Assembly: GCA_017161075.1 (NCBI GenBank) | Contig: CP046174.1 | Coordinates: 3,720,001-3,784,000 of the forward strand | DNA from: Erysipelotrichaceae bacterium 66202529 | GTDB lineage: Bacteria; Bacillota_I; Bacilli_A; Erysipelotrichales; Erysipelotrichaceae | Length of the DNA: 64,000 nt | Direction of reading: 5' to 3' | Shown here: piece by piece, positions 1 through 13,951 of the stretch | Numbering within the stretch: the stretch's first letter is position 1 | How the letters are laid out: each line of letters opens with the position of its first letter | Program-made: the position numbers and the translations under genes | The notes under the pieces: model-generated | Databases searched by the model: none | Seen by the model: only the letters and a program-made list of their open reading frames with translations | Told to the model about the DNA's origin: nothing

Positions 1-868
<868 letters not shown>

Positions 869-1103
869 CGATTAAGTTTAAGCGTTCTTTTCTTGCTTAG
901 GTTTTTGCTTGAGTTTTCTGTTTTGTTTAACTTTCTACTCGTGAATATCTATGTTCGTTTACAACTTTCGTTATAGACCTTCATATGTCTTCTGTTATTC
1001 AGTTTTCAAAGATCGACTTCTTTTTCGTTTGGAAAGTCTCAGCCTTCCAAAACTGAACAGGAAATGTTCCTTAACCATCTTACTTCTTTTGTACTTTCTC
1101 CTT
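869..1103 (-). other. 16S-23S internal transcribed spacer without tRNA
   Basis: A spacer of about 235 bases between 16S and 23S. I find no tRNA cloverleaf in it. It holds one arm of the 16S processing stem (1049-1064). It also holds a second copy of the motif TTCAGTTTTCAAAGA (999-1013), seen again in the 16S leader at 2737-2751. That second copy may belong to the 23S processing stem, whose other arm would lie outside the window. Confidence 0.7.
1049..1064. repeat. 16S rRNA processing stem, 3' arm
   Basis: The 16-mer AAAACTGAACAGGAAA is the exact reverse complement of 2730-2745. The two arms flank the 16S gene, so the precursor transcript can fold into a 16-bp stem looping out 16S. This is the classic RNase III processing arrangement; cleavage itself is inferred. 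Confidence 0.75.
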
Positions 1104-2645
<1,542 letters not shown>

Positions 2646-2729
2646 ATTTAGCTCTAACGCATGACTTGCGTTTGAATTTCATTTTAGTTATCGTTATTCC
2701 GAGAATATTGTTTTCTCAAATAATTGACG

Positions 2730-2745
2730 TTTCCTGTTCAGTTTT
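2730..2745. repeat. 16S rRNA processing stem, 5' arm
   Basis: The 16-mer TTTCCTGTTCAGTTTT lies in the 16S leader and is perfectly complementary to 1049-1064 beyond the 3' end of 16S. It is the partner arm of the precursor stem. Confidence 0.75.
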
Positions 2746-2799
2746 CAAAGACCGAAATTTCTATTTCGTGCGCGCCGTTCTTTCGTTCGGTGCCTGTAT

Positions 2800-2828
2800 A
2801 TAATACATCTTTTAAAGATTATTGTCAA
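2800..2828 (-). promoter_or_regulatory. rRNA operon promoter
   Basis: On the minus strand there is TTGACA (2828-2823), a 17-nt spacer and TATTAT (2805-2800). This is a near-consensus vegetative promoter about 155 bases upstream of mature 16S. No second promoter was clear further upstream. Confidence 0.8.
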
Positions 2829-3723
2829 CGATTTTATAACCTTTTTTTCTATTTTTTTGCCTTTTTTATTTCATACTGCTATAAATGTAACATTTTTTCA
2901 ACTTTTAAGGCTGTTTGGTCTCATATTCTTATCAAACACAGGTAGTTTTCTAGCCATTTCCTTTTTCTGTATTCTATTTTTACCTGCTTATAAATCACAA
3001 TGTCTATAGGAAGCAATTAACTGAACAGCTCAGAAATGATCCCTTATTCCATTATGTAAAAGACATACGATAGAATTTTGTTCCTCCCGCCTATTCCAAA
3101 TATCAAAGATATACATTTCTACAACTCATACACGCTCATATCACCTGCGCTTCTCTTCTTCATTTTTACCTTTTATTTCTGATTTCATTGATAGCTTTAG
3201 TTTTATAAATTCCTCACAGTCATAGCGATATCGGAATCCTGCTATCCATTTCGCCATCGCTTCATATGGATTTCATATCATCCCTAGATATCTCAATAAC
3301 CCAGACATGATGATTTTAAATGCGGATATATCCATCCCGCTATCCAAACATGAAAAATTTCAGCTTAAAAATAAACTATAGTACAAAGCTGTCAGAAAAT
3401 GACAGAAGGGAAAGCATAGTTATACAGTGGAACCTATGCTTTAAGCACAAGGATTAGCAGAATCAGCAAGAAGATATCTCCAGCTTCATATTGACCCCTA
3501 TTCAACAGTCACTCACTATATTTTTTAGCTCTACTCTTTCTGCCAGAATCACATTCATAGTACATCTCTGACTGTTTCACCGCTGTAATTTTACATATGT
3601 TTTTGTTTATCCCCTTATACAATATCAAGGATCAATATGATATTACAGTATTTAAAAATTCTGATAAAGGCTTCTGCTTCTTACAAAATCCCACACCTAT
3701 TAGTACCATCCCTACATCCATCA
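2829..3723. other. AT-rich intergenic region, nothing recognised
   Basis: About 900 bases between the rRNA promoter and the 3' end of the helicase gene. Only short open frames without ribosome binding sites are present, and no RNA gene or clear repeat was found. It may hold upstream activating sequence for the rRNA promoter, but nothing specific supports that. Confidence 0.5.
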
Positions 3724-6700
3724 CTAGCGATATAACATATAATCCAGCATATCCTTATAAAAACCGGCTTTCTCCAGAAAAGGTACTGCCTCCTTTGGGA
3801 ATTCCTTTACGAGCAGACGCTTTTTATCCGGATAGATTCGCTGACCGCGATATTCCTGTACAAATATCTGCAGGGCCTTTTCCATGTATTCCTTATGAAA
3901 AAGCTTCAACACACTGCCCTGACGTTCAAACGCCATAATCGGTACACCTGCATGGAATGCAACTGCTGTTCCTGCAATATTCATAAACGCTGTAGCTTCA
4001 TAATGCTCCAGTAATTTTCCCCAAGGCTGCATGGGATCCTGTGCATTCAGCCAGTGTATCTGTTTCTTCGGATGTGATAACGTATGCAATATCCCTTCAT
4101 ACTCCTGTCTTATGATAAATTGGGCACCGGACATTCCTTTGACAAAATATCCTCTGCGTACACGTCCGGTAAATTCCCAAATCCTCAGCAATTCCAGGGC
4201 TTCACTCCAGCCAAAGCTTTGCTTTTCATCCATCTGCTGCAGAAACAGGCGAAAGGTTTCCCTGCACACAATGCAGTATTCACGAAAGCATGACAGCAGC
4301 AGCTCCTCCATGGAGATTGGTTTCAACGGATGAATGACATCCCATCTGCCAGCTGATAATGCGTTGACGCGGGCATGAAGCTGTTGCTTTACCGATGCAT
4401 TTTTCATTTTGTTTCGTTTCATCCACTGTCGTACGGGCATAAAGCTATCAGCGCAGACCAGTCCTTGTTCCGCAAGCTTTAAAAGACTGGCATGTACATC
4501 CCTGACATCCGGTATTTTGTTAAGAGCATGCAGAAAGCTTGCCCCCTGTCTGCAAAGTCTGTCGTAAACCTTTTGTTCCTGATTTTCCTGTTCAGCATTT
4601 GAAGGCTGTACATGCAGCTGATGATTGATTGGCTGCTCCCAGTCGATATCCTCATAGCGGTGAAAGCTCAGCATTCCATCATCATGCAGCTTCCAAAAAT
4701 ATTCTCCCTGTGCCAGCTCATGATCCAGCAGTTCACCGCAATAGCCGTTGACTCTGGATGGAAGTAAGACACTTTCCCATAACGATGCCGGAAATTTCTG
4801 ATTGCATAGCATACCAAGGACATCTCTGAGCTGATCCTTTGGCGGTGCATTATGCAGCACCCGGTGCAAAAGCAATGCAGCATAGTGATGAGGAGGCTGT
4901 GTTACCGCCTGTTCACGAAGATTCTTTATCGTCTGCTTCCGCGCACGATCATAAAGTCTGCCATGATAATAGCAGCCTGCATCCTCTACTACCTCTTTTG
5001 CCTCACAAAGAGCCTGCAGCCAAGAGGCAATGCTTTCATTCCCTGGTAAATACCGTTCTTGAATTTGTTCCAATGTCTGTGCATGGCGGTAATACAGCAT
5101 ACGGCGAATTATGTGCATACCTGCAGCCTGCTCCTTCTGAAGCAGTGCCTGCTCATATTCCTTGCGATGCTCAGCGGCAATCCAAAGTCCCGGTTCTATG
5201 TAGGTTATCTTTTGCCTGGCCACCAGCTCATTAAGCCAGTCAGCTGCTTTTTGCTCTTCAAGCAAATGCTCATCAGCTTCGATATCCAGACATACAGCCT
5301 TTATTTCCTGTGCTGTCATATCGCCTTCCATCATAAGCAGCGTATGCAGCTCTGTGGCAGATTGTGGTCGTTTGCTTTGCTTCCCTGCCTTTTTCAGTGC
5401 CTCAATGGATGGCTTGATTTGTTCCAGGTTTTGTAATTCCTCATAAACAGACTGACGAATACCCGGGGTTGTCGGTGTGTATTCATACATTTCTGCAGCC
5501 TCTACACGCCATTGCAGAGGCAAGGACATTGGTGATGGTGTGTCCAGATGTACCTCATGCACCCGAATTTCACCACTTCGTATAGCATACAGGATTTCCA
5601 TAAGACCCTGGATATCCCACTGATCCTCCATACATTCCCTTTTCGTCTCTGCAATCAGTGGATGCTGTTCCTCCTGAAGCAGAGCTTCCAGCATTTCTGT
5701 ACTACGCAGTCTTTGCATCCATAACGGCTGTCTGCCATTCCTGCGCATTCCCATCATGAGAGCACGTGCTGCATTATAGCGAAAGTTCATACTGAACACA
5801 GGTGTAAGAGGAAGCATGATCTCCAAGATTTTTTGTACCTGCTGTGGGTCAATATTATAAAGCAGTCCTTCTTCAATCCTGCCTTCTCCATAGGAATATA
5901 ACAGAATTCCATCCTCTTCATCCACACTTCCGATATGTGTACCGCTCAGTCTTTGCACAGCATCCTGCAGCAGCAGGGAGAGCGGGGTATTGATTCTTCT
6001 GCCAAATATGGTATGCAGCATAACCTGTGGACTACCGGATGGATCCTTAAAATGTTCGATCAGAATAGTCTGATCATCGGGTAATATCGTCGTTGCCTTG
6101 ATCTGACGCTCCAAAAAGCCTGCGGTATTCTCAACAGCTGCCTCATTCAGTCCAAGCTGCTGCAATGCCTGAGGAAGCTCTTTGCGATGATAGGCTTCTG
6201 ACAGCTTTCTCATAATGGCACCAAAGGCCAGACTTGTTTTTAGGCTGCGTCCTTTGATTTCACCCTTCCAGAAGGGGAGGCGTGCCCCCTGTGTATAGGT
6301 TGGTGTAACGATAACACTGTCTCTATCCATCCGTACTACCTTCCATGCATTTGCCCCCAGCATGAATCGGTCACCTAAGCGTGTTTCATAAACAAATTCC
6401 TCATCCAGCTCTCCTACCTTTACACCGTCTTCCGTTTTGGCGGTATACAGTCCTTTATCCGGTATCGTTCCTCCTGCTGCCACTGCGAGCATTCTGCTAT
6501 AGGCATCCGCAAGTACACATTCATGTACACGATCATAAATAATCCGCGGTCGGACAGGCAGCTCTCTTTTGTGCTCATAATCACCTGCCAGCATACATAA
6601 AATACCGATAACCTCCTGTCTGCTTACAGTTTGAAAGCTGCTTGTTTTCTGTAATAGCACCATGACCTCATCAACTGTATAAGCGATTTCCATATTTCTG

Positions 6701-7992
6701 TATTCCTTTTTCATACTTTTATATGTAGAATTCGCTGTTGCGGCCATGGATACCAAATGCTGTGCCAGTACATCCAGACATTTTTTCGGTGGTGCCGCCT
6801 GTTCGATTCCTCCCTGGCAGGCAACTGCAGCACTCATCCCGCAAAATAATGTTTCCAGGGATGTTCTTGGATACATATACATATAACTGATGCGTCCCGG
6901 ATTATGACCGGCCCGGCCCAGCCGCTGCATCGTGCTTGAAATAGAGCGCGGACATCCAATTTGCAAGACCAGATCTATGCTTCCCACGTCAATGCCAAGC
7001 TCCATAGAGGATGTTGCACAAAGCAGACGGAGTGTTCCATTTCTTAAAGATGTCTCCACCTCCTGGCGCTGCTCCTTTGACATACTGCCGTGATGAACAC
7101 GGGAAAATTCCTCACCGCCAAGCTGATTTACATAATATGCAAGCTTTTCAGCATACCGCCGTCCTTCTGAAAAGGCGATCACACTTCTGCATTCCAGGCA
7201 TTTTGCATAGACGCTTTCTGCAAGCTCCTCCCAGACGGGATCCTTACGTCTGCCAAGAGCAGGTGTTAAACCGTTTACTTCAATGTGAATCTGTTTATGC
7301 ATTGCTGGTGCTATAATTTCCACAGCTTGCAGTGACAGATAATCAGCCGCAGTCTGCAGGGGTTCAATGGTCGCAGATAATCCGATGCGCTGTAACGGCG
7401 TACCACATAATGCTTCCAGCCTCGTTATTGAAAGCATCAGATGGGCTCCGCGTTTTGTATCAATCAATGCATGCAGCTCATCGATGATTACAGCCTGAGC
7501 CGTACGCAGGATACGCTGTCCACTGGCACTGGTCAGCATGAGATATAAGGATTCCGGTGTAGTAATCAGAATATGTGGAGGATGCTTGATCATACGCTGA
7601 CGATCTCTTTGTGACGTATCTCCTGTACGTATCCCCACGCTGATATCCGCAGCACCTTGTCCATTTTGCTCCTGTGCAATGCCAGATAAGGGCTTATTCA
7701 GATTTTCGCGGATATCCTGAGCAAGTGATTTCAAAGGAGATACATAGATCAGATACAGCTTTTCCTTCAGCATGCCCTGACTTGCCAATTCCTGCAGCTT
7801 ATCCACATAGACCAGAAAGGCTGATAGTGTTTTTCCCGTACCAGTCGGCGCACTGATCAATACAGAGCCGCCTTCGGCTATCGCAGGCCACGCTTCCTTT
7901 TGGACGGCTGTCGGTGCAGAAAAGGTATGGTTGATCCAGTCCTTTGTGGGCTGTGTAAACATTTTCAGATAATCATTGCTTTCTTTATCCAT
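3724..7992 (-). CDS. Lhr-like ATP-dependent DEAD/DEAH helicase
   Basis: A 1,422-residue superfamily 2 helicase of the Lhr group, a family of 3'-5' helicases linked to DNA repair. Seen in the sequence: Walker A APTGTGKT (about 48-55), the DELH box (171-174), SAT motif (207-209) and motif VI QRLGRAGH (356-363), followed by the very long C-terminal region (winged helix and DUF4909-like parts) typical of Lhr. The length matches the long bacterial Lhr class. The start has an AGGAGG-type site just upstream on the minus strand. It is monocistronic, with rRNA downstream. The substrate in this organism is not known. Confidence 0.88.
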   Translation of the reverse strand: MDKESNDYLKMFTQPTKDWINHTFSAPTAVQKEAWPAIAEGGSVLISAPTGTGKTLSAFLVYVDKLQELASQGMLKEKLYLIYVSPLKSLAQDIRENLNKPLSGIAQEQNGQGAADISVGIRTGDTSQRDRQRMIKHPPHILITTPESLYLMLTSASGQRILRTAQAVIIDELHALIDTKRGAHLMLSITRLEALCGTPLQRIGLSATIEPLQTAADYLSLQAVEIIAPAMHKQIHIEVNGLTPALGRRKDPVWEELAESVYAKCLECRSVIAFSEGRRYAEKLAYYVNQLGGEEFSRVHHGSMSKEQRQEVETSLRNGTLRLLCATSSMELGIDVGSIDLVLQIGCPRSISSTMQRLGRAGHNPGRISYMYMYPRTSLETLFCGMSAAVACQGGIEQAAPPKKCLDVLAQHLVSMAATANSTYKSMKKEYRNMEIAYTVDEVMVLLQKTSSFQTVSRQEVIGILCMLAGDYEHKRELPVRPRIIYDRVHECVLADAYSRMLAVAAGGTIPDKGLYTAKTEDGVKVGELDEEFVYETRLGDRFMLGANAWKVVRMDRDSVIVTPTYTQGARLPFWKGEIKGRSLKTSLAFGAIMRKLSEAYHRKELPQALQQLGLNEAAVENTAGFLERQIKATTILPDDQTILIEHFKDPSGSPQVMLHTIFGRRINTPLSLLLQDAVQRLSGTHIGSVDEEDGILLYSYGEGRIEEGLLYNIDPQQVQKILEIMLPLTPVFSMNFRYNAARALMMGMRRNGRQPLWMQRLRSTEMLEALLQEEQHPLIAETKRECMEDQWDIQGLMEILYAIRSGEIRVHEVHLDTPSPMSLPLQWRVEAAEMYEYTPTTPGIRQSVYEELQNLEQIKPSIEALKKAGKQSKRPQSATELHTLLMMEGDMTAQEIKAVCLDIEADEHLLEEQKAADWLNELVARQKITYIEPGLWIAAEHRKEYEQALLQKEQAAGMHIIRRMLYYRHAQTLEQIQERYLPGNESIASWLQALCEAKEVVEDAGCYYHGRLYDRARKQTIKNLREQAVTQPPHHYAALLLHRVLHNAPPKDQLRDVLGMLCNQKFPASLWESVLLPSRVNGYCGELLDHELAQGEYFWKLHDDGMLSFHRYEDIDWEQPINHQLHVQPSNAEQENQEQKVYDRLCRQGASFLHALNKIPDVRDVHASLLKLAEQGLVCADSFMPVRQWMKRNKMKNASVKQQLHARVNALSAGRWDVIHPLKPISMEELLLSCFREYCIVCRETFRLFLQQMDEKQSFGWSEALELLRIWEFTGRVRRGYFVKGMSGAQFIIRQEYEGILHTLSHPKKQIHWLNAQDPMQPWGKLLEHYEATAFMNIAGTAVAFHAGVPIMAFERQGSVLKLFHKEYMEKALQIFVQEYRGQRIYPDKKRLLVKEFPKEAVPFLEKAGFYKDMLDYMLYR

Positions 7993-8379
7993 ACCATATC
8001 CTCCTGCATGTACCTTTATATCCTTTGCATATTTTGTATACTTATAACGATTTTATCATATTTCAAAAAGTTGTGCTATACGTGCTTACAGCCCTGAGCT
8101 ACAGGGATGAGAATTGCTGTTATTAGGATAATCCTTTATAGAATTCTGTAGAGGAGCTATCCATACCTTCGCGTATGCTTGCTTCACAGGCAAGTAATAT
8201 AAGCAGGCTTGATTTTCACTAAGAAGCAAAGAGCAGATATAGCTGTTCTGAAGTCTGATACAAAAGGCAGGAATCCGTTAAAAATTGATATTGAAGTCAT
8301 TTGCAAAAGTGACCTTCTCTCATTTCCTTTTCAAAAAGCAAGAAGCAACGTGTATTTTATACCAGAGCTTCATAAGATT
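7993..8379. other. Intergenic region, nothing recognised
   Basis: About 390 bases between the helicase start and the 3' end of the next minus-strand gene. It presumably holds the helicase promoter, but no convincing -35/-10 pair stands out. A short open frame on the plus strand (from 8209) has no ribosome binding site or recognisable similarity. Confidence 0.4.
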
Positions 8380-9690
8380 TTATGCTTCTTCATCCCAATA
8401 GGATTCAACAATAGGTAACACGCTGTCATGCGGATCCTCACATTCAACAATATACTCAATAAACAGCTTTTCTATATCTTCATCATTTTTAATATCAGCC
8501 AAAATCTGATAGGCACTTTTTTTCACTATTCCTGATGGTAGCTTTTTGGCACATAACAGGGCTGTTTGTTTCAATCTTTGATCCTTTTGTAACTTCAAAT
8601 AGTACAGAATTGCCTCTAATTTCTGTTGATGTTCGTCTGTTATATCGTTTAAACACTCCATAATCAATACAGTCTCTATAGGCTTTCCATAAGTAAGCTT
8701 TAAGGCAGTAAACTTAGCATATTCCATCCGTGTCGGATAACTTTTTGAAGAAGTCTTATATTTTTCTTCCCATGTGATGTTATTAACAATCCCTGTTTGG
8801 ATAGAAAATGGCACTTCCTTGCGTTTTTCTTTTAAAGTGATATGCTTTTTTGGTACATCCTTTGCGTTCACGGTAACAGACGAAAACCAAAGCTTGTCCA
8901 GAATACTTTTTTTATCTGCTTCTTTATAGCTCATTCCTGTAAACGGAAGGATTACAATACAATGTAACGGCTTTTTCAATAGAAAAGCAGCACATGCCTT
9001 ATGATGACCATCTATGATGAAATTCATAAATTCACTGAAATTATATACAATAGCACGAGGATGCTCGGCCTCCTTTGTAAATTTATCTATGTAATATTCA
9101 ACACGCTTCTCATGAAGACATGAAGCGCTTAGCGTAGGATACAGGTAAATCGGGTGTCCAAAAATATAGCGATAATCATCATCCGGAAGATATACCCCTG
9201 CAGTAGCAGGATTCTCTGATAACACATTGCTCGTATCCCAGAAAAATTTACCGTTCCCATCTGTTGGATAACATACTGCATCGGCAATCACATAAAGTCC
9301 TGCATCAACCAATCCAAGAATAGGAGTTATATCGTCAATCGATTGTTTTAGCGATGTAAATGGCGTATTCATTCTATTTTGTATGGCTGTAAGCTCTTCA
9401 CATTCAGTATGTTCTAACCCATAGCCTGTTGCCAGAAGGCTGCTGCATGTTGGACATCCGGAAGAGTTGATTTGTAATAAGGGAATATTATTCAGCATGA
9501 TCTGGCTGTAATATTGATACTCATCATATTTCCTGCTAATAGAATTATAATTGCGCTCAGAATGATAACGGGTTGTAAGCGCACCTTTACCTTTTACATA
9601 TACGAGCTGTGCTTCCTTGATAACAGGTACTTCTGATATATCTACATGGCAATCGATATGCGTAATCGATGATTTTATTTTAAAATTCAT
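8380..9690 (-). CDS. Unrecognised 436-residue protein with a ParB/sulfiredoxin-like motif
   Basis: I do not recognise this protein as a whole. The start is supported by AGAGGAA seven bases upstream of the ATG. It contains a Cys pair, SGCPTCSS, near residue 80. The stretch IIDGHHKACAAFLLKKPLH near residues 226-245 resembles the DGxHRxxA core of ParB-like nuclease and sulfiredoxin domains, which bind nucleotides and sometimes cut DNA. The C-terminal quarter is helical and could be HEAT/ARM-like (inference). No signal peptide or membrane helix is seen. It stands alone between the helicase and a tRNA gene. Possible roles range from a defence nuclease to a housekeeping enzyme. Confidence 0.7.
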   Translation of the reverse strand: MNFKIKSSITHIDCHVDISEVPVIKEAQLVYVKGKGALTTRYHSERNYNSISRKYDEYQYYSQIMLNNIPLLQINSSGCPTCSSLLATGYGLEHTECEELTAIQNRMNTPFTSLKQSIDDITPILGLVDAGLYVIADAVCYPTDGNGKFFWDTSNVLSENPATAGVYLPDDDYRYIFGHPIYLYPTLSASCLHEKRVEYYIDKFTKEAEHPRAIVYNFSEFMNFIIDGHHKACAAFLLKKPLHCIVILPFTGMSYKEADKKSILDKLWFSSVTVNAKDVPKKHITLKEKRKEVPFSIQTGIVNNITWEEKYKTSSKSYPTRMEYAKFTALKLTYGKPIETVLIMECLNDITDEHQQKLEAILYYLKLQKDQRLKQTALLCAKKLPSGIVKKSAYQILADIKNDEDIEKLFIEYIVECEDPHDSVLPIVESYWDEEA

Positions 9691-9830
9691 ATGATGATTC
9701 CTCTATTCTTAAAATATTGACTTCACATTTTCGACACCAAATATATAAAAAAGGTATAGATACATGGAAAGTCTTTACATAAGGACTTCATTGACTTTCT
9801 TTGAAATGTAAATATACCTAATACTTATTC

Positions 9831-9919
9831 TGGCGCAGCAGAAAGGATTTGAACCTCCGGTGTCAATGACACGCCGGTTTTCGAAACCGGTGCATTAAAC
9901 CAAACTCTGCCACTGCTGC
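9831..9919 (-). tRNA. tRNA-Ser(CGA)
   Basis: On the minus strand an 89-nt type II tRNA with acceptor arms GCAGCAG/CTGCTGC, discriminator G and an encoded CCA (9833-9831). The anticodon arm CCGGT-TTCGAAA-ACCGG gives anticodon CGA, and there is a long variable arm and a GGTTCAAATCC T-arm. It reads UCG serine codons. Confidence 0.93.
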
Positions 9920-10034
9920 ATATCTATTGATGATTATATAACAGAATAGAAACCTTTTTCAAGACTATTTGAAAAATCATGCTGCTTTATCTGATCTTCC
10001 TGATTATTTTGTCTATATTCTATCTACATTATAA

Positions 10035-10077
10035 AAGAAAAAAACATGCAGTATGGCATTACGCCATTACTACATGT
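10035..10077 (-). terminator. Terminator of the rpl-rpoBC operon
   Basis: On the minus strand, just after rpoC, ACATG.AGTAATGGC pairs with GCCATACT.CATGT around a short loop, followed by a run of T (10043-10036). It is a Rho-independent terminator. Confidence 0.8.
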
Positions 10078-10086
10078 TCTTAATCA

Positions 10087-13000
10087 TTATTCCTGTACTT
10101 CAACAGCAGGCTGTTCTGCCGGTATATCCTCACCGTCCATGATCTGCTGAACCATTTCACTAGTCAGACGTTCAGGACCGGCAGGTACGTAAGCCATAAA
10201 GTTGTCATCGTCTTCCTTATGGTTGCGCTCCTCACGGATCTCCTTCAGCTCTCTTGCCTTTTCACCAATGATCAGATTCATTGGACGCTCATCACCTACA
10301 CCGGTTCCCGCAGGAATCAGCTTACCGATGATGACATTCTCCTTCAGACCGATCAGGTAATCCTTTTTACCCTTGATTGCGGCATCCGTCAGAACCTTTG
10401 TGGTTTCCTGGAAGGATGCGGCAGACAGGAAGGAATCTGTTTCGACAGATGCCTTGGAAATACCCAGCAATACCGGTTTAAAGGTAGCCGGTACCTGACC
10501 GCTCAGCAGAGCCTTACGGTTGATCTTCGTAATTTCCGTCAGGGAAATCTGGACACCAGGATTCAGATGTGTATCGTTACCTTCCAGTACGACAACCTTA
10601 CGAAGCATCTGACGAATCATAACCTCAACGTGCTTGTCGCTGATTTCGATACCCTGACTCTGGTAAACCTTCTTGACTTCCTTCAGAATGTAGTTCTGTA
10701 CCTGACGTACACCGGCAACCTTCAATAACTCCTTCGGATCGACCTGACCCTCGGTAATCTTGTCACCAGCTTCCACATGAGCTCCCACCTTCATCCAAGG
10801 ACGAATTGCCTGGATCAGGGTAACCTTGTGGACAATGCTTTCTTTATCATTGGATACGGTAACCTCGTATCCAGTATCTATCTGATGAATATCGGTGATT
10901 TCACCTGTGATTTGTGCCAATACGGCAACACCCTTCGGACAACGAGCCTCAAACAGCTCCTCGACACGAGGAAGACCCTGGGTGATATCTCCACCATCGG
11001 CACTTGCCACACCACCGGTATGGAAGGTACGCATGGTCAGCTGGGTACCAGGCTCACCGATTGACTGGGCAGCCATGATTCCGACAGCTTCTCCGACTTC
11101 AACATCTTTGCCGGTCGCCATATTGCGGCCGTAGCATTTCTTACATACACCATAGATGGATTTACATGTAAATGCACTACGGATATACATACCCTCAACA
11201 CCTGCATCCACAACCTTCTGTGCAAGTGCATCGGTAATAAACTCATCACTTTCCAAAATAACCTCACCGGTTTTCGGATCCGTGATTTCCTGCTTGCTGT
11301 AACGTCCTACCAGACGGTCAAACAGACTTTCGATGATCGTATTTGTCTTACGGTCAACGATTGCTTCCACCCAATAGCCCTTATCCGTACCACAGTCCTC
11401 CTGTTTAACGATAACATCCTGTGCTACGTCAACCAGACGACGTGTCAGATATCCAGACTCGGCTGTTTTCAGCGCGGTATCGGTCAGACCTTTACGCACA
11501 CCGTGAGTGGAGATAAAGAACTCGGACACATTCAAACCCTCACGGAAGCAGGAGTAAATCGGAACCTCTATGATGGTAGGAACATATTCACCCTTGGCAG
11601 ACTTGGACTGGTTTGGCTTTGCCATCAGACCACGCATACCAGCCAGCTGTGTAAAGTTGGAGGTATTACCTCGGGCACCGGAACGCGCCATCATACTGAT
11701 TGGATTTTTACGAGGAAGGTTACCAAGCAGCTCTTCGGCGATATCATCCTTGACATCTGCCCACAGCTTATTCAGGTGACGCTCCCATTCCATCATGGTA
11801 AGCTTACCCTTCTTACGCAGTGTTTTCAGCTCTTCGGCCTTTTGTTTACCATATTCCACATGCTCTTCCTTGTGAGGTGCGACCTCGATATCGGACAGAG
11901 ATACGGTAACACCGGCAACGGTGGAATACTGGAATCCCATATCCTTGATCTGGTCAAGAATCTCACTTGTTTTCTCAGTGGAATAGCGTTTAAAGATTTC
12001 ACCGATAATTTTTCCGAGGTCTTTCTTTTTGAAAGCCGCAGTAACCGGCATTGCCTTGATAGCTTCCTTTACATCTTTTCCCATTTCCAGGAAGAAACGC
12101 TCCGGTGTCGCTACAAAGTTTTCCGCACTGACTTCGTTCAGGAACGGGAAGTCGGTTGGGAACATATTGTTGAAGATGACCTTACCGACCGTTGTCAGCA
12201 GGTATTTTCTATTTTGCTCTTCGGTAAAGCTTGCCTTGTTTAAGGCACGGGCAGGAATGGCAATACGGGAGTGCAGATGAATCTGCTGTGTCTGATATGC
12301 CATCAAAATCTCATTGATGCTTCCAAACACATGTCCCTCATTATCACCGTAACGGCTCCAGATTGCAGCGGATTTCGGGCAGTCAACCGCATTGTAGCGG
12401 TCAGCCTCCTGATAAAATTCCTCTGCGGTTTCCTCCATCGTCAGATAGAAGTTACCCATGACCATATCCTGACCAGGTGTAACGATTGGTTTTCCATCCT
12501 TTGGACCAAGGATGTTGTTGCTACCAAGCATCATGACGAGTGCCTCGGCTCTTGCCTCTTCACTCAATGGTACGTGGACAGCCATCTGGTCACCGTCAAA
12601 GTCGGCGTTGAAGGCAGTACATACCAGTGGGTGCAGACGCATAGCACGTCCTTCCACCAGCTTCGGTTTGAAGGCCTGGATTCCCAGACGGTGCAGCGTA
12701 GGTGCACGGTTCATCAGAACCGGATAGCCGTCAATGACACTTTCCACAATATCCCAGATACGCGGATCCTGACGGTCGATCAGCTTTTCCGCTGTCTTCG
12801 GATTGCTTGCAATTTCCTTGTTTACGATTTCATTGATGACAAACGGCTTGAACAGCTGAATTGCCATTTCACGAGGCAGACCGCACTGATACATTTTCAA
12901 ATCCGGTCCGACCGCGATAACAGAACGTCCGGAGAAGTCAACACGCTTACCAAGCAGGTTCTGACGGAAGCGTCCCTGTTTACCCTTTAAGGAATGAGAC

Positions 13001-13947
13001 AATGACTTCAATGCACGTCCGCCGGCTCCCGTAATCGGTTTAGAACGGCGTCCGTTATCGATCAGTGCATCCACCGCTTCCTGCAGCATTCGCTTTTCGT
13101 TCTGTACGATGATAGCCGGTGTACCCAGCTCCAGCAGCTTTTTCAGACGGTTGTTACGTGTGATGACACGGCGATACAGATCATTCAGATCACTTGTCGC
13201 AAAACGACCGCCATCCAGCTGCAGCATCGGACGCAGATCAGGCGGGATTACCGGAATTACCGTCATGACCATCCATTCCGGCTTATTGTCGGAGTTACGG
13301 AAGGCTTCAACAGTATCCAGACGCTTGATCAGCTTTTTACGCTTTTCACCCTGTGCTGATTCCAGAGCATCCTGAATATGCTTGAATTCAGCCTCCAGGT
13401 CAACCTCTGTCAACAGCGTCAGCGCTGCTTCGGCACCGGTCTGGGCAGTAAAGCTGCCCGGGCCGTAAATTGCCATGTTTTCGCGGTACTCACGTTCAGA
13501 GAGTACCTGCTTGTATTCCAGCTTCGTATCCTTAGGATCCGTTACGATCCAGGATACGAAGTACACAACCTCTTCCAGCTGCTTTGGTGTAACATCCAGC
13601 AGCAGTGCCATACGGCTTGGAATACCGCGCAAATACCAGATGTGCGCAACCGGAGCCGCAAGCTCAATATGTCCCATACGCTCACGACGAACGCTGGATT
13701 TTGTAATTTCTACACCACAACGGTCACATACAACACCCTTGTAGCGTACCTTCTTATATTTTCCACAGTAGCATTCCCAGTCCTTGCTCGGCCCGAAAAT
13801 TCTTTCACAGAACAATCCATCTCTTTCAGGCTTCTGAGAACGGTAGTTGATCGTCTCTGGTTTCTTTACTTCACCATGACTCCATTCGTGGATTCGATCA
13901 GGTGAAGCCAGGCTTACCTGAATTGAGGCAAAATTATTAACACTCAT
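10087..13947 (-). CDS. rpoC: DNA-directed RNA polymerase beta' subunit
   Basis: A 1,286-residue beta' subunit. It shows the N-terminal zinc site ([20 protein letters not shown], around 60-80), the Mg-binding catalytic loop NADFDGDQM, and the second zinc region with CGT, CKS and CKKC cysteines. It forms the catalytic centre of the polymerase with RpoB and lies four bases downstream of rpoB, whose last codons carry its GAGGAGG site. Length and order are normal for Firmicutes. Transcription ends at the hairpin 10035-10077. Confidence 0.98.
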   Translation of the reverse strand: MSVNNFASIQVSLASPDRIHEWSHGEVKKPETINYRSQKPERDGLFCERIFGPSKDWECYCGKYKKVRYKGVVCDRCGVEITKSSVRRERMGHIELAAPVAHIWYLRGIPSRMALLLDVTPKQLEEVVYFVSWIVTDPKDTKLEYKQVLSEREYRENMAIYGPGSFTAQTGAEAALTLLTEVDLEAEFKHIQDALESAQGEKRKKLIKRLDTVEAFRNSDNKPEWMVMTVIPVIPPDLRPMLQLDGGRFATSDLNDLYRRVITRNNRLKKLLELGTPAIIVQNEKRMLQEAVDALIDNGRRSKPITGAGGRALKSLSHSLKGKQGRFRQNLLGKRVDFSGRSVIAVGPDLKMYQCGLPREMAIQLFKPFVINEIVNKEIASNPKTAEKLIDRQDPRIWDIVESVIDGYPVLMNRAPTLHRLGIQAFKPKLVEGRAMRLHPLVCTAFNADFDGDQMAVHVPLSEEARAEALVMMLGSNNILGPKDGKPIVTPGQDMVMGNFYLTMEETAEEFYQEADRYNAVDCPKSAAIWSRYGDNEGHVFGSINEILMAYQTQQIHLHSRIAIPARALNKASFTEEQNRKYLLTTVGKVIFNNMFPTDFPFLNEVSAENFVATPERFFLEMGKDVKEAIKAMPVTAAFKKKDLGKIIGEIFKRYSTEKTSEILDQIKDMGFQYSTVAGVTVSLSDIEVAPHKEEHVEYGKQKAEELKTLRKKGKLTMMEWERHLNKLWADVKDDIAEELLGNLPRKNPISMMARSGARGNTSNFTQLAGMRGLMAKPNQSKSAKGEYVPTIIEVPIYSCFREGLNVSEFFISTHGVRKGLTDTALKTAESGYLTRRLVDVAQDVIVKQEDCGTDKGYWVEAIVDRKTNTIIESLFDRLVGRYSKQEITDPKTGEVILESDEFITDALAQKVVDAGVEGMYIRSAFTCKSIYGVCKKCYGRNMATGKDVEVGEAVGIMAAQSIGEPGTQLTMRTFHTGGVASADGGDITQGLPRVEELFEARCPKGVAVLAQITGEITDIHQIDTGYEVTVSNDKESIVHKVTLIQAIRPWMKVGAHVEAGDKITEGQVDPKELLKVAGVRQVQNYILKEVKKVYQSQGIEISDKHVEVMIRQMLRKVVVLEGNDTHLNPGVQISLTEITKINRKALLSGQVPATFKPVLLGISKASVETDSFLSAASFQETTKVLTDAAIKGKKDYLIGLKENVIIGKLIPAGTGVGDERPMNLIIGEKARELKEIREERNHKEDDDNFMAYVPAGPERLTSEMVQQIMDGEDIPAEQPAVEVQE

Positions 13948-13951
13948 TTAC

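Noticed and set aside
3597..3938. Plus-strand open frame of 113 codons
   Set aside because: It overlaps the helicase 3' end antisense and lacks a ribosome site or recognisable product.
9831..9919. tRNA-Ser as attachment site of an integrated element
   Set aside because: No duplicated tRNA 3' end or integrase gene was found nearby; the two elements use unrelated sites.
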